From positions 1 through 32,082 of the IMG/VR virus record IMGVR_UViG_3300048999_000037: a stretch of DNA of 32,082 nucleotides. The stretch is one strand, 5' to 3'. Positions 15,003 to 23,467 of this stretch are shown here, in pieces. The DNA comes from a virus. Both the position numbers and the translations under genes were made by a program. A model generated the notes under the pieces. It was not told the origin of the DNA and made no database searches. It worked only from the letters and a program-made list of their open reading frames with translations. Numbering within the stretch: the first letter of the stretch is position 1; each line of letters starts with the position of its first letter.

Positions 15003-15536
15003 ATGATGACGCCCGTGACGACGATGACCGACCTGGGCAAGCAGCTCGCGACGCAGCTCCTCGACACGGCGCTGGCCTCGATCGCCGGGCTCGGGCTCGC
15101 CGCACCCAAGACCGCGCTGTTCATCGCCGGTGCCTCCATCCCGATCGAGGACTGCTGCGACGGGCTGCTGTGGACCCGCGTCGCCACCCAGTACCCGTCC
15201 GACGGCGGGGCCGACCCGTTCACCGAGCCGCGCATCGACTTCGACCTGCCGGCCGTGGTGTTCGCGATCGAGATGGGCTGCCTGTGGTGCCACAACAACG
15301 TCGAATCGGACGGCTCAGCGATCGACCCCGCTGAGGAGACCACCTACGCCAACCGCGACGGCGACTACCGAGGCGCTTTGTACAAAGCAGCCGCATACGA
15401 CCTGCCGCCGCTGATCAAGCCCTGCGCGCTCGGGCACCGCATCGACCCGTGGGCGCCGATCGGCCCCGACGGCGCCTGCTCGGGTGGGATGCTGATCGAC
15501 CGGATCGTGTGCGAGGCACCGTTCGTCATGCTCTAG
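15003..15536 (+). CDS. conserved-type head-tail region protein with cysteine pairs
   Basis: Read from ATG 15003 this protein has 177 residues. Starts at 15006 and 15024 (MTDLGKQL) are equally possible because no ribosome site is visible; a TTG at 14967 is unlikely. The first half is helical and hydrophobic. Cysteines occur as DCCDG, GCLWCH, PCALGH and ACSGG, enough for one or two metal sites or structural contacts. It lies between connector and tail-completion genes, where head-tail stopper or tail terminator proteins are found, but I do not recognise a defining motif. A perfect AGGAGG follows for the next gene. Confidence 0.7.
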   Translation: MMTPVTTMTDLGKQLATQLLDTALASIAGLGLAAPKTALFIAGASIPIEDCCDGLLWTRVATQYPSDGGADPFTEPRIDFDLPAVVFAIEMGCLWCHNNVESDGSAIDPAEETTYANRDGDYRGALYKAAAYDLPPLIKPCALGHRIDPWAPIGPDGACSGGMLIDRIVCEAPFVML

Positions 15537-15544
15537 GAGGAGCC

Positions 15545-15745
15545 ATGCCAGGCAAGACCATCACCGTGCGCGTCAACCAGGACGTCATCGGGCTCGGCGC
15601 GAAGGGCGACGTGATCCCGAACGTCGAGCGCACCGAGCTGCTGGAGACGCTGCTCGCCAACGGCATCGTCGTCGAGCACGAGGAGACCGAGCCGGCGCCG
15701 GCTGAGGGCAGCCCCGAGGCGTCCGCGAGCGCACCGGCGGGCTGA
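15545..15745 (+). CDS. small head-tail region protein
   Basis: This 66-residue protein starts at ATG 15545, 5 nt after AGGAGGAG. Its body is one beta-strand-rich unit (KTITVRVNQDVIGLGAKGDV) reminiscent of the fold start of ribosomal protein L9, followed by a helix (ERTELLETLLANGIV) and an acidic/Ala/Pro tail. Small proteins of this size between connector and tail completion genes are frequent in actinophages. Function unknown. Its stop overlaps the next start by 1 nt. Confidence 0.7.
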   Translation: MPGKTITVRVNQDVIGLGAKGDVIPNVERTELLETLLANGIVVEHEETEPAPAEGSPEASASAPAG

Positions 15746-16164
15746 TGGCCCACACCCAGATCGAGTTCTACCAGGAGCGGCTGTACGCGCTCGGCCTTGG
15801 ACCGTCGGGGCCGATCTTCCGCTACGTGCTCACCGTGTCGTTGAAGGTCGACGCCCGGGCCAAGCTGTTCCTGTCCAACGATCTGGTCAACGTCCGCACC
15901 GGCAACCTGCGCTCCAGCCAGGCCCCGCCGGTGCTGACCAACGCTGGCACCCGCATCATCGCGGTGCTCCAGAACACGGCCAGCTACTCGCTGATCGTCC
16001 ACGAGGGCTCACGCCCGCACGAGATCCTGCCGGTGCGTCGCAAGGCGTTGGCCGGCTGGCAGTTCGAGGGCGCGCCGGTATTCGCCCGCCGCGTCCACCA
16101 CCCAGGCACCAAGGCCCGCCCGTTCCTGCGGAACGCGCTGGTCGAAGTGTTCGCCACCATCTGA
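15745..16164 (+). CDS. tail completion protein, HK97 gp10-like
   Basis: This 139-residue protein starts at ATG 15745 (TGATG overlap). It shows the HK97 gp10/minor tail family pattern: TGNLRSSQ, IVHEGSRPHEILPVRRKAL, and HHPGTKARPFLRNALVEVF at the C-terminus. Members of this family cap the tail tube at the head-proximal end or help join head and tail. Position just before the tail chaperones agrees. Length is normal. Confidence 0.85.
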   Translation: MAHTQIEFYQERLYALGLGPSGPIFRYVLTVSLKVDARAKLFLSNDLVNVRTGNLRSSQAPPVLTNAGTRIIAVLQNTASYSLIVHEGSRPHEILPVRRKALAGWQFEGAPVFARRVHHPGTKARPFLRNALVEVFATI

Positions 16165-16176
16165 CAGGAGCACGCC

Positions 16177-16695
16177 GTGACTGCCGCACAGCACGAGCAC
16201 GACGACGAGGTCTACGACGACACCCCGCTGGAGTTCACCACCGCCGGCCGCCGCAAGATCGAGGCCCGCGACCGGGTCCACTTCAAGATCGACGGTGAGC
16301 CGTTCACGATGATCCGGCCCAAGCTGGCCGTGGCGACCACGGCGGTGCAGCTCATCGACGCCGAAGCCGACCGGCCCACCCTGGAACTGTCGGCGGATCT
16401 GCTGCGCTGCGTGTCGGGCCTGTTCCGCTACATCGAGGCCGCGCCGCGCACCAAGCCCACCGAGAGCCACCCGGCCGGACGGGTGCAGGGCCGGGCGCTG
16501 CTCGACGCGCGGCTGTCCGACCCGGAGGACAGTTTCGACCTGGTCGACCTGATGCCGGTGTTCAAGTCGGTGCTGGAGGGGATGTTCGACCGCCCTACTG
16601 GAGCGCGGCCCGCATCTTCCGCGAAGCCGCGCCGTACTGGATCCGGATCCGGGGCCGGTACGCGCAAGCGACCGGCCAAGACCTCTGGACGGTAG
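16177..16695 (+). CDS. tail assembly chaperone, short (zero-frame) form
   Basis: This 172-residue protein starts at GTG 16177 after CAGGAG. It is the gpG-like chaperone that binds the tape measure during tail assembly. Residues 1-140 form a folded, charged domain (FTTAGRRKIEARDRVHFKI; IDAEADRPTLELSADLLRC; DLVDLMPVFKSVLEGMF). The C-terminal 35 residues after FDRPTG are low-complexity Arg/Ser/Gly/Lys, as expected for the unshifted tail. It is followed by an overlapping -1 frame with no start codon and then by the tape measure gene. Confidence 0.85.
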   Translation: MTAAQHEHDDEVYDDTPLEFTTAGRRKIEARDRVHFKIDGEPFTMIRPKLAVATTAVQLIDAEADRPTLELSADLLRCVSGLFRYIEAAPRTKPTESHPAGRVQGRALLDARLSDPEDSFDLVDLMPVFKSVLEGMFDRPTGARPASSAKPRRTGSGSGAGTRKRPAKTSGR

Positions 16696-17003
16696 CGCCG
16701 ACGCTGCTAGTCGACATCGCGATCGACTACGTCCTCACCGGGTTCGAGAACAGCTACGCCGCCGACGCCAACCTGCGGGCGCAGCGGTTCATCGAACGCG
16801 TCAACGACCGCGACGCCGACACCATCTCGATCCCCCTCGACGACGCCGAACGGTGCGCGCAGATGATCCAGTCGTGGTGGGTGGAAGTGCTCGGGCTCGG
16901 CGAGCGGCAACTCCGCGCCAAGCTGGCCGGCATCGCCGCTGAGGAGCCCGAGTGGGATCCGAACGTGCTGGTCGCGCAGATGGCCGCCGCGATGGGCCGT
17001 TGA
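16177..17003 (+). CDS. tail assembly chaperone, -1 frameshift extended form
   Basis: The -1 frame relative to the short chaperone is open through the region and continues PPYWSAARIFREAAPYW, then over 130 residues (GQDLWTVAPTLLVDIAIDYV; WWVEVLGLGERQLRAKL) to TGA 17001-17003. It has no ATG, GTG or TTG start for roughly its first 95 codons, so it must be made by frameshifting, as in lambda G-GT. The fused protein would bridge the chaperone and the major tail protein. Two slip sites are possible: around 16575-16581 or at CCCT 16593-16596. The exact junction is inferred. Confidence 0.8.
16575..16596 (+). other. candidate -1 ribosomal slippage window
   Basis: Site A is G-GAG-GGG at 16575-16581: after slipping, GGG re-pairs perfectly and GAG pairs partly with GGA. 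Site B is CCCT (16593-16596): a prolyl-tRNA on CCT can step back to CCC and continue with TAC, giving FDRP-YWSAARIF. Neither is a classical A/U-rich heptamer, which is usual in high-GC phages. Confidence 0.5.
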
Positions 17004-17033
17004 GGCTGGACGGCACCGGAGACACTGGGCGCC

Positions 17034-19043
17034 GTGAGCGCCCCCGTCGTCGCCCGAGCCCGGGTCGAGATCACGACCAGCGACCTCAAGGGCCTGGCCG
17101 GGCAGACCGAGGCTGATCTCAAGCGCTCGCTGTCGGGCACTTCCAAGGTCGTCGAGTCGGAGATGGGCAAAGCCGGCACGAAGGGCGGTAAGGCGCTCGG
17201 CGAGAAGGGTGGCTCGGAGGCCAGCAAGACGTTCAAGGAGAAGGGCAAGGAGTTCGGGGGCCAGATCCTCGGGGCGATGGCGGGGCTGGCCGTTGCCGAT
17301 TTCTTCGCCAAGTCCGTCGAGCAAGCCCGCGAGGCTGAGGTCATCGGCCGCACCACCGCCGCTGTGATCAAGTCCACCGGCGGGGCCGCGAACGTCAGCG
17401 CTGAGGAGGTCAAGGGCCTCGCCGAGCGCATGGGCGAGTACGCCGCGATGGATGACAGCGCGGTGCAGTCGACTGAGAACCTGATCTTGACGTTCACCAA
17501 CATCAGGAACGAGGCCGGCAAGGGCAACGACATCTTCGACCAGACCACCAAGGCCGTGCTCGACATGTCGGCCGCGATGCACACCGACGGCAAGTCCAGC
17601 GCGATCCTGCTCGGCAAAGCCCTCAACGACCCGGTGAAGGGCCTGACCGCGCTCACCCGCGTCGGGGTCACCTTCACCGAGGGCCAAAAGAAGCAGATCA
17701 AGGCGATGGCCGACGCGGGTGACCGGCTCGGCGCGCAGAAGGTTGTGCTGGCTGAGGTCAACCGCGAGTTCGGTGGCGCGGCCGGCGCCGCCGCGACTCC
17801 GGCCGCGAAGCTGTCCGCCGCGTGGGCGAACCTGGAGGAGCAGGTCGGCACGGCGCTGCTGCCGATCCTGAACAAGCTCGTCGGGTTCATGACCAACGAC
17901 GTCGTGCCCGCCATCCGAGGCGTCATCTCGTGGTTCCAGAACAACGCCGGCACGGTCAAGACGGTGGCGATGGTGCTGGCGCCGCTGGTCGCGGCGTGGG
18001 CCGCGTACGCGCTGATCACCAAGACCGTCGCGATCGCCCAGGCCATCCTCAACGCGGTCATGCTGGCCAACCCGATCGTGCTGATCGTCGTCGCGCTGGT
18101 GGCGCTGACCGCCGCCATCGTCATCGCCTACCAGCGCTCGGCCACGTTCCGGGCGATCTTGCAGGGAGTGTGGGACTTCCTCAAGACATGGGGGCCGGCC
18201 ATCCTCGCGATCTTTTTCCCGGTGCTGGGCATCCCGCTGCTGATCTGGCAGCACTGGTCGCAGATCATCACCTTCGTCACCCGGGCCTGGAACGCCGTGT
18301 ACGGGTTCATCAAGAAGTGGGGGCCGGCCGCGCTGGCGGTGCTCGCCCCGTTCATCGGCATCCCCTTGCTGATCTGGCAGCACTGGAGCCAGATCTCGGG
18401 GTTCGTGTCGCGGGCCTGGAGCGCCGTCAGCTCGACGATCAGCCGCTGGGCCTCGTCGACCTACCACGCCGTGCTCGGGTGGGTCGGCAACATCGTGTCC
18501 GCCGTGGCCTCGCTGCCCGGCAAGATCGGCGCCGTTGCCGGACGGATGCTGTCCGCCGGCAAGTCGCTGATGACCGGACTGTGGAACGGGCTCAAGTCCG
18601 TCGCCTCCGGCGCGGCCGACCTCGCCCGGGGCCTAGTCGAGGCGTTGAAGAACGGCATCAACGACCTGCTCGGACTGCCCCTGACGGTGCCCCGCATCAA
18701 GATCGGCGCGTTCGGCCACTACGTCCACATCGGCGGGCAGACCCTGATCCCCCGCCTGGCCACCGGTGGCCTGGTCGACGGGCAGATGATGGGCGTGCTC
18801 GGCGACAACCCCTCGGGCAAGGAGCTGGTCGCGCCGCTGGATTCACCCAAGACCGTCGACCTGCTCGCCGCCGCGATGGGCAAGGCCCGGGGCAGCGACG
18901 GCGGTGAGGCCGGCACGTTCACCGACGACCAGATCGACCGGCTGATCGCTGCCATCATGGCCAGCCACGAGCTGTCCGTGGACGGGCAGAAGCTCACCGC
19001 CGTGGTCAACACCCGCAACCTGCGCAACGGACGGTGGACATGA
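17034..19043 (+). CDS. tail tape measure protein
   Basis: This 669-residue protein starts at GTG 17034, with CGGAGAC about 12 nt upstream. It sets tail length and is ejected with DNA. Residues 1-300 are helical and Ala/Lys/Glu-rich (GTKGGKALGEKGGSEASKTF); about 300-372 are strongly hydrophobic (VLAPLVAAWAAYALI; PIVLIVVALVALTAAIVIAY). Two tandem repeats follow (about 380-422 and 423-465), each with KxWGPAxLAxxxPxxGIPLLIWQHWSQI. The C-terminus has GGLVDGQMMGVLGDN-SGKELVAPLD, a common tape-measure ending. At about 0.15 nm per residue the tail would be near 100 nm, short for this group. Confidence 0.93.
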   Translation: MSAPVVARARVEITTSDLKGLAGQTEADLKRSLSGTSKVVESEMGKAGTKGGKALGEKGGSEASKTFKEKGKEFGGQILGAMAGLAVADFFAKSVEQAREAEVIGRTTAAVIKSTGGAANVSAEEVKGLAERMGEYAAMDDSAVQSTENLILTFTNIRNEAGKGNDIFDQTTKAVLDMSAAMHTDGKSSAILLGKALNDPVKGLTALTRVGVTFTEGQKKQIKAMADAGDRLGAQKVVLAEVNREFGGAAGAAATPAAKLSAAWANLEEQVGTALLPILNKLVGFMTNDVVPAIRGVISWFQNNAGTVKTVAMVLAPLVAAWAAYALITKTVAIAQAILNAVMLANPIVLIVVALVALTAAIVIAYQRSATFRAILQGVWDFLKTWGPAILAIFFPVLGIPLLIWQHWSQIITFVTRAWNAVYGFIKKWGPAALAVLAPFIGIPLLIWQHWSQISGFVSRAWSAVSSTISRWASSTYHAVLGWVGNIVSAVASLPGKIGAVAGRMLSAGKSLMTGLWNGLKSVASGAADLARGLVEALKNGINDLLGLPLTVPRIKIGAFGHYVHIGGQTLIPRLATGGLVDGQMMGVLGDNPSGKELVAPLDSPKTVDLLAAAMGKARGSDGGEAGTFTDDQIDRLIAAIMASHELSVDGQKLTAVVNTRNLRNGRWT

Positions 19044-19999
19044 GCAGCCCCCTGCTGTGCAGCCCGCAGCTCAAGCAGTACTACCTCGGCCCGGCCGGCA
19101 ACCTGCGGCTGCTGACGATGCCCGACGCCGGGGTGAAGGTCACCCTCGACCAGGGCAAGGTTGACCACGGGCTGGTTGGCGGCCCGCACGCGGTGCAGCG
19201 TCTCGGCAAGACACGACGCCTGTACGAGCTGGACTTCTCGCAGCGGACGTGGGATCAGGCTGACCTCGTCACGTCGATCTTCGCGGGGATGCTCGGCCCC
19301 GGCCCGTACTACCTGATCGACCCGGCGTTTCGGAACCTGCTGCCGGCGCACATCTCCGGCGGGGGCCAGATCGACGCGACGTCGGCCGGGTTCATCGTCT
19401 CGGCCGGTGGCGCTGTCGCGTTCGCTGCTGCCGCGATCACCCCACCGCCGCTGGCCCCGCTGTGCGGGGTGCAGGACTGGACCACCGTCCAGAACAGCTT
19501 CCTGTGGATGAACGCCACAGCGGCGAACATCACCGAAGCTGGGGCGCCGCCGGTGAACCTCGCCGAGCCGTTCACCGCCGCGACGTGGCTAAGGGCCACC
19601 GCTAACACCAACGTGCAGCTCCTGGCCTACTTCACCGACATCAACGGCGCCTCGCTAGGCACGGTGTCGCTGGTGGCCTCGGCCGCCGTCACCACCGCGT
19701 GGCAGCGCTTCGGCGCCCCGCTGGTGCCCGCATCGGTGCCGGCCGGGGCTGTCACCTACGGGCTCGCGCTCAAGGCGCTGTCCGCCGCGCCGCCGCACGT
19801 CTACGTCTCAGCGCCGGACATCCAGCAGGCCAGCGGTGTTGTGGACCCGGCCGGCGCCGGGCCGACCGCAACGCTGCTCGCGCCGTGGGTGCTCGGGCTC
19901 GGCGTGCCGAAGCTGCTGCCCTACGGCACGATGGCCGCCAACTCCGACCGGATGTACGCACGCCGCTCGCACGTGCTGAGCCTGGTCGAGGCCGAATGA
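19040..19999 (+). CDS. distal tail / minor tail protein with carbohydrate-binding-like domain
   Basis: This 319-residue protein starts at ATG 19040 in the ATGA overlap with the tape measure gene; GTG 19034 is in frame but less likely. The N-terminal third (GNLRLLTMPDAGVKVTLDQG; RLYELDFSQRTWDQADLVTS; GPYYLIDPAFRNLLP) fits a Dit-like ring protein at the tail tip. Residues about 185-275 (FTAATWLRATANTNVQLLAY, GAVTYGLALKALS, HVYVSAPDIQQA) resemble a jelly-roll carbohydrate-binding module. The end (NSDRMYARRSHVLSLVEAE) returns to the tail domain. It overlaps the next gene by 4 nt. Confidence 0.8.
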   Translation: MSSPLLCSPQLKQYYLGPAGNLRLLTMPDAGVKVTLDQGKVDHGLVGGPHAVQRLGKTRRLYELDFSQRTWDQADLVTSIFAGMLGPGPYYLIDPAFRNLLPAHISGGGQIDATSAGFIVSAGGAVAFAAAAITPPPLAPLCGVQDWTTVQNSFLWMNATAANITEAGAPPVNLAEPFTAATWLRATANTNVQLLAYFTDINGASLGTVSLVASAAVTTAWQRFGAPLVPASVPAGAVTYGLALKALSAAPPHVYVSAPDIQQASGVVDPAGAGPTATLLAPWVLGLGVPKLLPYGTMAANSDRMYARRSHVLSLVEAE

Positions 20000-22335
20000 G
20001 GACCGTCACCCCGGCCTACGCCGCCGCGATCGGCAAGTCCGAAACGCGCCCGGCCACGGTCGTCTCGATCGTGTGGCCCGCCGGGGTGGTGGGTGCGCCC
20101 ACCGACTTCTCGAAGCTGGCCCTGGCCGTCACCGGGCAAGCGGACCTGACCACCGATGCGCCCAGTGGTACCAGGCTGATCGCCGGCTACCCGACCCGCA
20201 GCGCCACCCTCACCTTGGGCGGGGCGGTGAAGGATCCGACGGGTTCGATGATGGCGCTATTCGACCCGTGGTCACCGTCGAGCCCGCTGTACGACTTCGA
20301 CTGGACGGGTATCGCCGGTGCCCGCGTGGTGGTCCAGCAGGGCCTGTGGCTGCGCGGTGTGCTCGTCCCCGAGACGTACACGATCATGACCGGCTACGTC
20401 GATGGCTGCGCGATCGACCGCGACTCCGGCGTGGTGACCCTGTCGCTGCTGGACTATCGGCCGCTGCTATCCAACGTGCCGGTCCTGCCGCTGATGCTGT
20501 CCGCGACGACCTACTACCAGGCCGCGCCGGGCCTGTCGTCGCTGCCGTTCATCGAGTACATCCTGAACGCGAACGGCATCTACGCCGCGCCGCAGCCACG
20601 GCCGAGCGCCGTGTTCTACGCGACGTGGCACGGGTCGCTGTGGGTGCAGCTCCCCTCGCCGACCTCGATCGTGTTCGCCGCGTCCGCGCAGACCCAGACC
20701 AACACCCCGCCGACCTGGGTGCCCGGCAAGTGGGCCGGCGCGGTGCCGCTCCAGGCCGACGTCGTGTCGGCGGTGACCTCCCCGGTGCCGTTCGGCGGTG
20801 CGCACTCGGTCCGCTTCGAGGGCTGGGTCTACCTGGACCCGGTACCCAACGGCAGTGGCGCGTTCCTGTTCATCAATGAGACCGACACCGGGCTGATCCA
20901 GGACCGGATCGAGATCGACATCGTCCCGGCGGCCGGCCCGCAGCTCTCAGTCTCGGTGAGCATCAAACGCAACAACGCGGCTGCCGTGGTGTCCGGTTCG
21001 GCGGTGACAGCGGGCGGCCCGGGCTGGCATCAGGTCACCATCGTGATCACCTGGACGGGCGCCAACACGGCCACGGTGCAGATCTGGCTCGACGGCGCCG
21101 GCCCGACAACGTTCAACCTTGTCGCGCTGGGCAACTACGTCCGCGACGGCAAGCAGGTCGAGGCCGAAGCGTTCTACAACTTCCCGATCGACACGTGGCA
21201 GATCAGTGTCGACGACCCGTCGCCCAACCCGACGGTGTTCACCCCGACCGCGTTCCTGGACGGGTCGCTCAACCTGATGACCGCCACCCCCGCCGTCCAA
21301 GACGTCACCGACGCCTGGGGGCTGCTCCAGCAGATCGCCGACGCCGAGCTGGCCACGCTCGGCTTCGACGAAGACCTGATCTTCCGGTTCAAGAACCGCC
21401 GCAACGTGCCAACCGTGCCCGGGCGGGTGGTGACCTCGCTGACCGCGATCAAGGCGCTGGCGAGCGAAACGATCGAGGCCAACCGGGGACGCACCATCAA
21501 CGCCTCGGTCACTCCGTACGCGATCCAGCCGCTGGCGATCGTGTGGCAGGCCGCCGAGACCTACGTGGTGCCGGCCCGGGGCACGCTGACAATCTTCGCG
21601 ACGCTCACCGGCCCCACCGCGTTCGTCCCAACCGGCGCGAGCATCCTGATCAACAACCAGGCCCCGACGGCACAGGTCGGCCCGCTGAACTCCTACCGGG
21701 GCAACACCAAACCGGACGGCACCGGCCCCGACACCGACACCCTGAACTGCGTGATGACGCAGCTCTCGGCAACGACGGTGAAGATCGTCATCACCAACCC
21801 GGCCAACCACATCACCTACATCGTCAGCCCATCGCTGTACACCGACATGCCAGCCGGCACCGCCTCGCTGTGGCTGGTCGGCTACCCCCTGAACGCCGGG
21901 GCCGCGCTCGCCGCTGCCGGCGCGCAGTCGGTCACCGTGTCCGCCGTCTACGGTGCCGGGCTACCCGCGATCAACCTGCCCGACTCGCAGTGGCGCCAAG
22001 ACCAGCCCACCGTGCAGACCCTGTGCGAGGACGTGCTGGCCGACTACGTCGTGCCCCGCCCGCAGTTCGTCACCTTCACCATCGTCGGCGACGCCTCGCT
22101 CCAGCTCGGGGACCGGGTCACGGTGCAGGACAAGGGCGAACTGGCCGCCGTCGGCAAGCCGGCCGTGCCGCCGGCCACCATGCTCGACGACGTCATCCTG
22201 ACCGCGATCCATCCCAACGTCAGCCCCGACGGCGGGTTCACCCAGGACATCACCGCCCGCCTGATCGGTCGCCCACGCGGCTGGATACTCGGCGTCGCCG
22301 GCCGCTCCGAACTCGACTCGACGACCTACATCTGA
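19996..22335 (+). CDS. tail hub / minor tail protein with LamG-like insertion
   Basis: This 779-residue protein starts at ATG 19996 (ATGA overlap). The N-terminal about 180 residues (SIVWPAGVVGAPTDFSKLAL; YDFDWTGIAGARVVVQQG; VVTLSLLDYRPLL) and the C-terminal part (QDVTDAWGLLQQIADAELAT; FRFKNRRNVPTVPGRVV; LQLGDRVTVQDKGELAAVG) fit a tail hub or baseplate protein. Inserted at about 270-380 is a concanavalin/LamG-like beta sandwich (HSVRFEGWVYLDP, WHQVTIVITWTGAN, VQIWLDGAG). It would close the tail tip and may touch host glycans. No peptidase motif was seen. Confidence 0.8.
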   Translation: MRTVTPAYAAAIGKSETRPATVVSIVWPAGVVGAPTDFSKLALAVTGQADLTTDAPSGTRLIAGYPTRSATLTLGGAVKDPTGSMMALFDPWSPSSPLYDFDWTGIAGARVVVQQGLWLRGVLVPETYTIMTGYVDGCAIDRDSGVVTLSLLDYRPLLSNVPVLPLMLSATTYYQAAPGLSSLPFIEYILNANGIYAAPQPRPSAVFYATWHGSLWVQLPSPTSIVFAASAQTQTNTPPTWVPGKWAGAVPLQADVVSAVTSPVPFGGAHSVRFEGWVYLDPVPNGSGAFLFINETDTGLIQDRIEIDIVPAAGPQLSVSVSIKRNNAAAVVSGSAVTAGGPGWHQVTIVITWTGANTATVQIWLDGAGPTTFNLVALGNYVRDGKQVEAEAFYNFPIDTWQISVDDPSPNPTVFTPTAFLDGSLNLMTATPAVQDVTDAWGLLQQIADAELATLGFDEDLIFRFKNRRNVPTVPGRVVTSLTAIKALASETIEANRGRTINASVTPYAIQPLAIVWQAAETYVVPARGTLTIFATLTGPTAFVPTGASILINNQAPTAQVGPLNSYRGNTKPDGTGPDTDTLNCVMTQLSATTVKIVITNPANHITYIVSPSLYTDMPAGTASLWLVGYPLNAGAALAAAGAQSVTVSAVYGAGLPAINLPDSQWRQDQPTVQTLCEDVLADYVVPRPQFVTFTIVGDASLQLGDRVTVQDKGELAAVGKPAVPPATMLDDVILTAIHPNVSPDGGFTQDITARLIGRPRGWILGVAGRSELDSTTYI

Positions 22336-22345
22336 GGAGGCAGCG

Positions 22346-22894
22346 ATGACCTATCCCGTCGTGCCGCTGCCCAACCAGTGGGCGGCCGGGTTCGTCAACG
22401 AGACGGACATGCACAACCGGATCGACACCCCGCTGAACGCCATGGGCAATGTGATCAGCCTGTGGGGGCAGGACTTCGCCCACTTCCGCGCCCGTGCTGC
22501 GGTCAGCCCAGCCGCGCTGGACACCAACATCGACTTCACCACGATCGTCGAGGACACCTCCAACGCCTGGTCCGGTGGCGGCCCCGGCTGGGACAGCGTC
22601 AACAAGCGCTACGTCATCCAGAAGAACGGGCTGTACGTCATCCAGGCCGGCTGGTCGCAGGCCAGCGCCGTGGCCGGCATCTTGGAGATCACCGCGCTGC
22701 GCGGCCCGCAGAACCCGATCGTGTTCTCCGGCGCGATGGGCACCGCCGCCACCTACGGGCAAGACCTCGACATCACCGACAACATGCAGGCCGGGGACAC
22801 CCTCGCGTTGCGGATGCGTGGAGCCCTCGCCACCGCCGGCAACATCGCCAGCCGTGCGGTGTGCTACATGACCATCGTGATGATCGGATACTGA
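22346..22894 (+). CDS. tail protein, receptor-binding-like paralogue 1
   Basis: This 182-residue protein starts at ATG 22346 right after GAGGAGG. It begins MTYPVVPLPNQW and contains MHNRIDTPLNAM near residue 26, an attachment-type motif shared with the next two genes. The C-terminal 130 residues (KRYVIQKNGLYVIQAGWSQA; FSGAMGTAATYG; NMQAGDTLALRM) look like a C1q/TNF-like jelly roll that usually trimerises at the tail tip. Host-surface binding is inferred from fold and position. Confidence 0.75.
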   Translation: MTYPVVPLPNQWAAGFVNETDMHNRIDTPLNAMGNVISLWGQDFAHFRARAAVSPAALDTNIDFTTIVEDTSNAWSGGGPGWDSVNKRYVIQKNGLYVIQAGWSQASAVAGILEITALRGPQNPIVFSGAMGTAATYGQDLDITDNMQAGDTLALRMRGALATAGNIASRAVCYMTIVMIGY

Positions 22895-22897
22895 CCG

Positions 22898-23467
22898 ATG
22901 ACCTACCCGGCGGTGCCGCTGCCCGACCAGTTCGGGCACCCGACCAACCCACGTTCGGTGCTGGAAACCGCCGCCGACCTGCACACCAAGACCGACAACC
23001 AGCTCAACGCGATCCGCGCCTACATGCTCGGGCAGCCGACGCAGAACATGGCCAGCTTCCGCGCGACGAACCGGGCCGTCGGTGCGGTCGCGGTCGCGGC
23101 ATCGGCGACGGTGAAGTTCGACACTGTGCTGGTCAACGCGCTCGGCGGGGTCTGGAGCGCGGCGACCGGGCTGTACACGATCCCCGCCGGTGGCGGGCTG
23201 TTCCTGCTGACCGCGCACGTCACGCTGGCGACCGCCGTCAGTTTCCGGGCCTACATCTCCGGCATCCCGACAGCGGTGTTCGCCTCGGGCAACGTCAACG
23301 GCTGCGCCGTGCAGACCATCGGACGCTCCTCGCGGATCAGATATTTCCCGTGCCGGTTCAACGGTGGCGAGACAGTCGGGGTCCGGGTGACCGCCGCGAT
23401 CAGCATCGAGGGCACCACCGCCGGCACCGACAAGCACCGTTTCGAGATCATCCAGGTCGGTGAGTGA
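22898..23467 (+). CDS. tail protein, receptor-binding-like paralogue 2
   Basis: This 189-residue protein starts at ATG 22898, 3 nt after the previous stop. It begins MTYPAVPLPDQFGHP, has LHTKTDNQLNAI in the shared attachment position, then MASFRATNRAV and a jelly-roll-like region (LYTIPAGGGLFLLTAHVTLA; VSFRAYISGIPTAVFASG; FNGGETVGVRVTAAI). Clearly related to its neighbours in plan but diverged in the outer domain. A strong ribosome site is not visible, so translation is probably coupled. Confidence 0.75.
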   Translation: MTYPAVPLPDQFGHPTNPRSVLETAADLHTKTDNQLNAIRAYMLGQPTQNMASFRATNRAVGAVAVAASATVKFDTVLVNALGGVWSAATGLYTIPAGGGLFLLTAHVTLATAVSFRAYISGIPTAVFASGNVNGCAVQTIGRSSRIRYFPCRFNGGETVGVRVTAAISIEGTTAGTDKHRFEIIQVGE

